Assembly (NCBI GenBank): GCA_950022655.1
Contig: OX465584.1
Coordinates: 30,756,988 to 30,820,987, forward strand
Direction of reading: 5' to 3'
DNA length: 64,000 nt
Origin: Alentia gelatinosa
Lineage: Eukaryota > Annelida > Polychaeta > Phyllodocida > Polynoidae
Shown: positions 56,356 to 64,000 of the stretch, one piece after another
How positions within the stretch are numbered: position 1 is the first letter of the stretch
How the letters are laid out: each line of letters opens with the position of its first letter
Made by a program: the position numbers and the translations under genes
The notes under the pieces: model-generated
What the model saw: the letters and a program-made list of their open reading frames with translations, nothing else
What the model was told of the DNA's origin: nothing
Databases searched by the model: none

Positions 56356-59300
56356 CGCTTGTGCCCGCTAACCCCATCTACTGTCTCAAACCTCATTGGA
56401 TCCTCTCTTGTAATGAGCAGAACTGATAATAGAGCTTTAGAAAATGATCCCTGACCATATATTGATATCGATTGATATGTAAATGTGCCATTATGGGATT
56501 GAATACACAGAATAGGGGGAATTGTCATTTTGGATAAAAAGCATGAAATTCGTTGGAGAAAAAGTGAGATATTTATCATGTGATACCAAATCGAATATAA
56601 GGAGGTGTGAGCTATAGAATGCAAAACATGCGCCATATATCCGCCCTTGGTTTAGGTTGTGCGATATATATAGATATATGAATATCATATGGCGATAATG
56701 CTCAATGACAGTTAATGTGACTAGTAAGAAATATGAACGCACTACAATAAACCTCTCAACATACTCTATTGGAGTATATATAGAACTGAGGCAAGGTTAA
56801 AATCGTTGCAGAGTGAACTAGTTCAAAAATGTGATATGTGCAGTAATCGATAACCTGGAAAAGTTCTGTGAAAGATTGCGTCCCTCTCCGCTCTGGCCAG
56901 GAAGCTATTATCCCATCTTCACTAGAAGAGTAGGAAGAGACCAGACGAAATGAGTCAGCAGGCCCTTTATGACATTTTTACCAATTTTCTAATGGAGAAG
57001 CCACATAAAGGCTACAAACTACTTGCTTAGCACATTTAGGATTGCGATCACACAGATTTCTCTATCACTTAAATAATCGTAACTGATGCTGAATATTTTT
57101 TTGGCAACCCCAACAGATTCATTCTATGGGCAAGAGCAGATTGCATATCTATTGAGTACACAAGACATGTATTTCCAAGTAGAGAATTGTTTATATGTGT
57201 ACATCAAATGTCTTTTAATATCTTGTAGCCACTCCAAAATTCTCCTGATTAAAGCGGGTGTTCAATTGGGATGGTGTCGGAAGTATGCCAACCATACTCA
57301 CAGTGTACAAACCCACAGTGCCGTTCAAAGGTTGACGTTGCACGGAAGCCATGTGGGCTAGGTTTGTTAGCATCTGGCAAAAGCTATTTTATTCGTGGTT
57401 ATGAGTAATCGCCCATTACACCTCCATGCGGCCACTGCCAATGAGCATGTTGCGTCTTCCGCACACTGGTCGCCCAGAATGGTCGTCCAGTCTGTCTAAT
57501 GGAACATGCCCTTAAAGATTTTTAGCAAAGATCAACGAGTGCATGCGGCAGTAATGCGTTGGTCTAAGGTAAAAAAGAAACAGTGATTGTATAGACGTGT
57601 GATATACATATATACTAAATGTACAGTATTGAGTTTAATGGTGTGATATTGGGACATTACTTATTCTAAATGATGCAGGGTAATGGCACTGCTGCCCAAC
57701 TATGATATCATCATAGCATCTGTATGGTGTTCAGGTTAACTGATCATTAGACAATATACATGGATTACATTTAACCCTTGGCCTCCATAATTGTCAACAT
57801 TCATCACTTCCTGAAGTAATGGTATTGGAAGGTATACATGTAGCTCACTTCTAAGCGGGATTTAGCATTGGCTAAATGTATAATTCGCTTTTTCTTGATT
57901 TCTCGCATCGTTTCTGGAGATATTCACAAATGAGAACCTTGACAGAAATGAATATAGATTTCATTATTATATGAATATCTTTTATGCTTCAGATTCCATA
58001 CCTTATTAGATTGACAAAAGTTACCCTTTACTTTCTCATTCAGTTTAACTGTTATTCCCCCCCCTCCATCCCCACCCTCTTCTCTTTCAGGGCACAATGC
58101 GTTTGTTTCCATCTATTGTTTCTGTATGTATATTTATCATACTTATGTAAATAAAATACTACTGTAAATAAATACCTTGTCAGCATTGCTGTTTGAGTCT
58201 ACTGCTAGTTACCATCGTCCAATAACTGGGATGTAGTCTTGCTGAATACTGCAGCTGAATCTTGGTGGGGCGTGTTCCACCGGGCCGGCGGGTTAAGTGC
58301 TCCGTAGCCATAGCTTATATAGTCTACGAATCCACCGGCCCGGTCGCCAGCGGTAACCAGCAAAACCTGCGTTATGAGGTTCTGATGGTTCATCGCCGTT
58401 TGGCGCACTTTTCATGTCATCTGCCGGGTTTTCTACTTTTTATGCAATTTTCAACAAACTAAAAAGATCTATAGGTGACGGATAACTGTTTAACATACCT
58501 CATGCACTCATATTCAGCAAAATATTTTTATTGCATAGAACCATTACAATAGGCATGATGTATACAATAGAGCATACTGCATTTATTGAAAATAATATAG
58601 TATTATCCATCTAACCGGATCGTACAAAGCATATACATGTACTACAGTTTGTTACTGCGTAATTGACCACAAGGTAACATTTTTCCAATTCTTTCTTGTA
58701 TGAGTTTACATGCTTCGTGATTAAACTATCTGAAGAATTTTTACCTGACTGCTAGGACACTTTAAGATGCAACCATTTTCCAATTAACGCTACAAAAAGA
58801 TTTGTTCCCCTGATCGTTGAAATACAATGATACGGTTTAGTCGCATGAATTTTCATCAAGATAAGACAAAATGCTTTTCTTACCGAAATTCAGTCAAATT
58901 ACGTAATCCAACAAAAAAGAGGAAAAAGAAAACAAGGTAGCTTCGAACTTTAGAAAATTCTAATATCTAAGGATACCCTTACATATCATCATATACAGGT
59001 GACCGTATCTCCTTTTCATAGAGCCTGCTCCTACCCGTGTCTCATCTATTGAATAGGTAATTTTCGTAATTTTTGGGTATATAATAACAATAATACGAAA
59101 ACAGACTAACCCTAGTTTTATTCTAGTTTCCTGAATGCTCTATCATCGAGATGTATCAAGTTGGTTCATAAACTTAATGCAATAATATGAAAATTATGTA
59201 AAAAGATTCCATCGAATACCTTACTCTTAAACAAAAAGCTAAATACAAAATGTAAGATGAGCGGAATACAACCCCTGTCCTGAGTTTAAAATGAGATCAT

Positions 59301-60152
59301 ACAAAATCATAATCTTAATAGAAACTACATAAATTCAACTTCTCTGGTATGACCTAGAGGGTTTGTAACTACGGTATATCTAACGCATTACACTTCAAAG
59401 TACCATAAGGTACCATAATGTTATATCTACATTCTAGTATTCCTTAGGTATTGAGGCTCAAGAAAAGTACTTGTATAATTGATAACCATCAGCTGACATC
59501 ACACAAACTTGAGTGCCAATATAAGAAATAAAAAGAGCGTATAAAACAGAATATAAAGCAAGCAATATTACCTTTGTCTAAATTATGCAGCGTGATCCTG
59601 ATGATTATAAATGTCAATACCATCCCAACCTCTACATAAAGACTTAATGTGCTTTAATACCGTCACCAGTATCAGTGTATATCGCTTTGGGACGGGCCAT
59701 ATCAGGTAAATTATGTGCCAATTTCATGCTTATTAATCCGATAACTCCTATTTTGCCAAATGATGATGATAATGATTTCATAAATCTTGGCCTATTTTAA
59801 CTTTTAGCATCACCCTCCCATTTGATATCACATAGGGCAAGAACAAGTACAAGGATAGCAACTAATCAGCCTATTGGGGAGTTTTCCATATTACAAATCA
59901 CCGACAAAGTCAAAACATCTCAGTGCCACCCGATAGAACACAAAGAAATTATAGTATACATTCTGAACACTATGACCGTTAAAATTGATTGTTAAATAAT
60001 CTTAAATCTTTCAAAATCTTATGCATATGTATGATAACACCAAGAACACACACATAACTACAAGTTGCAGGTCTAAGTTTACCCAAAGTAACCTATACCC
60101 GTAGCATAAAAGTCACTGTCCAGTGTTGTACCGGGCAGGTTTGACAGTTGGT
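56356..60152. other. Intergenic stretch between TTLL1 and the DEG/ENaC gene (convergent)
   Basis: The genes on both sides end here tail to tail. Apart from the partial MITE near 58270 I see no gene or RNA. Confidence 0.5.
58262..58420. mobile_element. Partial MITE sharing GTGTTCCACCGGGCCGG end
   Basis: GTGTTCCACCGGGCCGGCGG near 58270-58290 matches the inverted right end of the element at 24001-24297. An internal CCACCGGCCCGG follows at about 58330. The opposite end was not identified, so the copy may be truncated. Confidence 0.4.
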
Positions 60153-63100
60153 CTATGGCCAGATCGACTTGACCATCACCTGCGTTGGGGCGACCTGACG
60201 GCGGCGTGCGCATGTGCGCATGCAGTTGAGGATGAGGTAGTCGAGCAGCTCGCAGACTGTGATGACACTAGCGCCGAGGAGGAGTCCCATGAAGCCGCCC
60301 ACTTCTCCCAACAGACTGAGCAGCTCAAAAGCTTGCTGCTGCGCGATCTGCTCATAAGACATGTCTTTGTAGAATATGTCCACCTGTAGAAAGTTCTCCC
60401 TAAATGACAGAGTGGGAACAGTGAGATTGAGGTAGTCTCTACAGCATTCCTAATTTTCGGTTATAAGTCTGAATGCAGGAAGGTTCTTGCCTTGAGGAGA
60501 TTGTTATAAATTGCTAATAATAATAATCATTCTCTTTTTTTAGATGAGTTATGCAAGCTTGAACTTCTTTTAGAAATAATACTATTAGAATGCTAGTTAT
60601 ATTCAATAGATTTTTAAAATATAATCATGAAAATACAAAACATACAAACGTAATTCAAACTTAACCATTGGAAAATCGTATGTAAGATTCTGTTTTTGTC
60701 AACTATAATGTCGTATAATAACTGAAAAGTAGATAGCATCAGGAATTTGATGATTTTTAAACAATAAAATGTGCATAAACCTATTGGGGCACGAGTTCAT
60801 CTATATCTACAATGTACGAGAAAGAACTGCATCATATGAACATTACAAAACATCTTGCTCCTTGATAGACCATGTCTAGGATTAAATTGAATGAAACTTA
60901 GATTTTGATATCCAAGTACTTTCGCTGTTTGTAGCAATGATAATTACAATTTCTATTTGCAATGCCATAAGGGTTCTGGGTAGACTGAAGACAAATATTT
61001 ACATGAAGAAGTTCTCATTCAGGGAGCTCGATTCTGCGAACTTTGAGAGGCTACTTCGTAGCTTGGACAAATACTGAGCTATTTCCTTGAAAGGTCCGAG
61101 CAGTCCCTTTAGAAGTTCTTGTAATTCACGATCGTACTCAGAGAAGATCTGCAAGAAATCACCAGCATCGATTAGTACACGCGCAACTAACATCTTCATC
61201 CCATCCCCTCCTGATAGAGACTATTCAGATGTTTCGTTTTACGATATTTAAAAGGGCTAGAACATGGTATTTCTATGTCTAATTGGGCAACACATTTAAA
61301 GTGATCAGCATCTGTTAACAGAGCAGGATATATATAATGCCCTCAATAATTTGCGATACATACTATGAGGGTTCATAAGAGTATCTGAATTGGTAGATAC
61401 CTTGCCATTCCTTTAACCAATTTGTTAACATGCCCATTATGTAATTTACCGTTGGAAGTATTGCAGGACTTACCAGCCTCAACAGGGTTGCTAGATTGCC
61501 AGTCGCTCCTTCGGGGGTACCATTGAGAAGATCCTCGAAATGTGTCCTGTTTGTGGCTGCTGCCTGCTTAAAGAGTTCCAGCTCCTTCACTTTGTCAACT
61601 GACACTATCGGGATGCGCGTGTCTGTTATTTCATAATACACGTTGTTCAGGTAATACTCAAATTGATCAAGGTTTTCCTGGAAAGTAAGAATTACATTTG
61701 AAGAATACTGAAAGTATAGCTCTGATATAAGTCTATACATGTGATAGATCAGACACTTTGAAGCCCTCTATTAAATGCTATGAAGACCTCATTTGAACAG
61801 GCAGCACAATTTCAATCTAAACGGTTATCTTTTATTTGGAAACACACAATGAAACATCTTCATATAGTACTTCAGTTTTAAACACGTTGTCAACATGACA
61901 TCGGACTTAAAGTTAGCTCTGTAAAAGCAACATGCGTAAAAGATTATAGAATTATCATAGATACTTATGTGGCTCAGTACTATTCTTACCCGTTTGGGGT
62001 AACACTCACTTCAGGAGACAGGAACCTTGGTGTGGGCGCTTATTGAAGCCTACAGTTGCCCCAATAAGTACCATTAATGGTACCTGAAGTCTTAGTATAA
62101 TCTAAACAATGCATTCTTCTAACGGAGAGGAACAACTTCTAGTCGTGTTAAACTTTTTTACAGCCCAATACATTTTCTAATATAACAGCTCAGGGCTGCA
62201 AAACGTTACTCCTGCCAAGGAGCTGCCAAATAGACTGCCGAGGAATACACTTTCAGATGATTGCCTACACATTGGTTCACATCCAGGCTATTAGATAATG
62301 TGGCCTAACACCAATGTTATGGTCACTGAATCATTTACCACTACCCATCACACAAGGTCGTCTTTCTAGGCCTATTATTATTGATGAGCTATTTTGTATC
62401 ATTATCCCTGTAGAGGTGTTATGAAGGATGTTCTGCTGTCGTTGCCGGGCGTTTGTTTTATTATTTGTACGAGGCTGATAGTCAGTTAAATTCTCAGTTC
62501 TCAATTATGCTATACACACAATGTTACTGTTCCGATTGATTTATTCTAGACTTGCATCTGTATCTGAAGATAGAAGCCATCTAAAACACATTTAGGAGGT
62601 TCTATAATTCAGTAATAGTCCCTCCATCTTGGATGTTTGACAAAATTGGAATAACCAAGATAACCATTTGACATATAAATTTGAAAATAACAGGAAGAAC
62701 CTACCTGTAAAGACTTGATGGCGGAGTAAACATCAGTTTCAAAAGCGGATAGATCGCCGAGTATCTTGGTAGTCAGAGGGGAATGTAAATGGATAGAGAG
62801 TGCGGTCTTGGTGCCTGTCCCGTTTAGGTACGATGATACCTTCTTAAATATGGGATTGATAAGCATTTCAAAATTGAAAGCCATTGAGACCAAAACGTTA
62901 GACATAGCATTATATGAGCCCAGTACTCGGGTGCTGGTTTGAGATGCGAGTCTGTGATGGTCGTACACCTCCAATTCCCTGTAGATTATATCACCAAGCT
63001 CTTCACCAAGCCATTGACAGCGGCTGACGTTTTTTATAACCTCCTGCATGAAACTGGACTGTATGATGTTGATGATACTTTCTGTGGCTGAGATATACGC

Positions 63101-63847
63101 CCCCCACGTTTCAGCCGTCCTGAAATGCTCAGTGAAATTATACAACTGCGCGAACTCGCGTTCAATTTCATCCCCATGATCCATCATGCGTACGCATATT
63201 CTGTGGTCCTCAAAGTCATTAGCAGATTTAGTTGAATTCTCAAAGAAGCTATCAATGATTTTCATGTATTTATCCTCTTCATGTTTGATATCTAGGTCTA
63301 CTATAAATGCGTTTTTAAATGAACTCTTGTAATTGTCCATTATGTCTTTTTTTTCCTCCATGTCCTCTTTGCATTTTTCAGATCCATATACCATTGTTTC
63401 ATTGCTCTCTTCACTACTTGAACTTGAATCTACGTCCCCTGAGCCATCCAGGAGGGTTCCGTTAAGTGGTGCTATAGCCGCCTCTTCCATACAAGCAATC
63501 ATTACCTGGGTAAATTTAGATACACTTCCGTCCCATTCAAGAATCCTCTGCAAAAGCACATAATCCACCATGTGGTCCATATAGAAGTAGTTCGGATAAT
63601 TTGAGTATAGGGTTCTGTAAGCATCGTCGATATGCTTTCTTATGCTGTCTATATCAGTCTTGAGAAATTCAGGAAGGAATATTTGCGGGAGTGAGTAATA
63701 TTTGGCCGTTGAGACCGGGTCGTCCACCAGCTTGGTGTAATTTTGCAGGAGTTCATGGAGAGATTCAGCGATGTTTAGGAGCTGTTGCATGTCAGAAGTA
63801 TCTTTTACTCTGATTTCTTCTCTGTATCGCTGCGTTGTCTCACGAGC
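60153..63847 (-). CDS. DEG/ENaC-type sodium channel, 3' part, divergent ectodomain
   Basis: Four exons on the minus strand join with matching phases: 63847-62705 (381 codons), 61677-61474, 61148-61003 and 60399-60153, ending in TAG. The 579 residues seen are the C-terminal part; the first exon begins at a splice acceptor, so the N-terminus and TM1 lie beyond 64000. The last exon is diagnostic: VDIFYKDMSYEQI (504-516) followed by the pre-TM2/TM2 block LLSLLGEVGGFMGLLLGAS (524-542), with the GxS selectivity motif as GAS at 540-542, then CELLDYLI and a short basic cytoplasmic tail. The rest is predicted extracellular: mostly helical, with several N-glycosylation sequons and a Ser/Glu-rich acidic run at about 141-148. 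It has very few cysteines, unlike the cysteine-rich finger and thumb of canonical DEG/ENaC channels. Gating ligand and subtype cannot be read from the sequence. The acceptor at 60400-60401, not the one at 60384-60386, keeps the frame and restores a typical pre-TM2 stretch. Confidence 0.82.
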
Positions 63848-64000
63848 CTGTAAATTATATAGAAATGAAGATTTAATTTATGTTACGTGTGAAAATGTTG
63901 AGTACTTAAATCACTATCATCTATCTTCTGGTATATATTCCGTGCCCACCATGGTGACATCTTTTTTGTACCATAGTGTGGGATGTTACTAGGGGTCTCT

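Noticed and set aside
60153..60383. Acceptor at 60384-60386 for the last DEG/ENaC exon
   Set aside because: It breaks the phase with the upstream exon; the acceptor at 60400-60401 keeps frame and gives a typical pre-TM2 sequence.
62609..63790. Treating this as a complete single-exon gene starting at ATG 63790
   Set aside because: A splice acceptor at 63848 extends the frame upstream without a stop, and a donor at 62704 ends the exon; the last codons of the ORF are intron.

Overview
The window is animal nuclear DNA. It holds spliced genes with GT-AG introns of roughly 0.1-2.7 kb, AT-rich intergenic DNA, many microsatellites and a dense mix of transposable elements (two tyrosine-recombinase retrotransposon lineages, a SINE, a LINE remnant and several MITE families). 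The genes resemble bilaterian orthologues. The SINE tail, ending in TTAAA...CCAAACAAACAAA, is of a kind I associate with molluscs and other lophotrochozoans, so a marine invertebrate is my best guess, but the phylum is not proven. No bacterial-type operon, CRISPR array or rRNA was seen. One run of 200 Ns (22949-23148) is an assembly gap.

Layout. From 1 to 15 kb I see no recognisable host gene: microsatellites, one copy of a hairpin-bearing repeat (about 3066-3405) and a decayed LINE reverse transcriptase on the minus strand (about 10880-11220). 15185-19286 is a 4.1-kb Ngaro/PAT-type retrotransposon with clean split direct repeats (A1-ORFs-B1-A2-B2). Its tyrosine recombinase looks intact, but the reverse transcriptase palm is missing and gag carries an in-frame stop. 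20-30 kb holds MITEs, the gap, compound microsatellites and minisatellites, with no recognisable gene. About 31.2-33.7 kb is a second, unrelated and badly decayed DIRS-type element on the minus strand. It was later hit by a full-length SINE with a 10-bp target duplication and by a 51-bp SINE-tail insertion with its own duplication. A hammerhead-ribozyme-like core lies just after its recombinase fragment.

Host genes occupy 39.5-64 kb. A TMEM41B orthologue (minus, 7 coding exons, 298 aa, 39536-45851) sits head to head with a TTLL1 orthologue (plus, 13 coding exons, 421 aa, 47327-56327), with 1.48 kb between their start codons. All splice phases agree for both. From 60153 leftward transcription continues in the 3' part of a DEG/ENaC-type channel gene (minus, four exons seen, N-terminus beyond the window). 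Its last exon is canonical for the family, but its ectodomain is unusually poor in cysteine and rich in predicted helix.

TMEM41B is an ER lipid scramblase of the VTT family, TTLL1 is the catalytic subunit of a ciliary tubulin polyglutamylase, and the third gene encodes a plasma-membrane channel. I see no pathway that links them; the shared region between TMEM41B and TTLL1 may contain a bidirectional promoter. MITEs with TTAA or TTA target duplications sit in introns of both TMEM41B and TTLL1.
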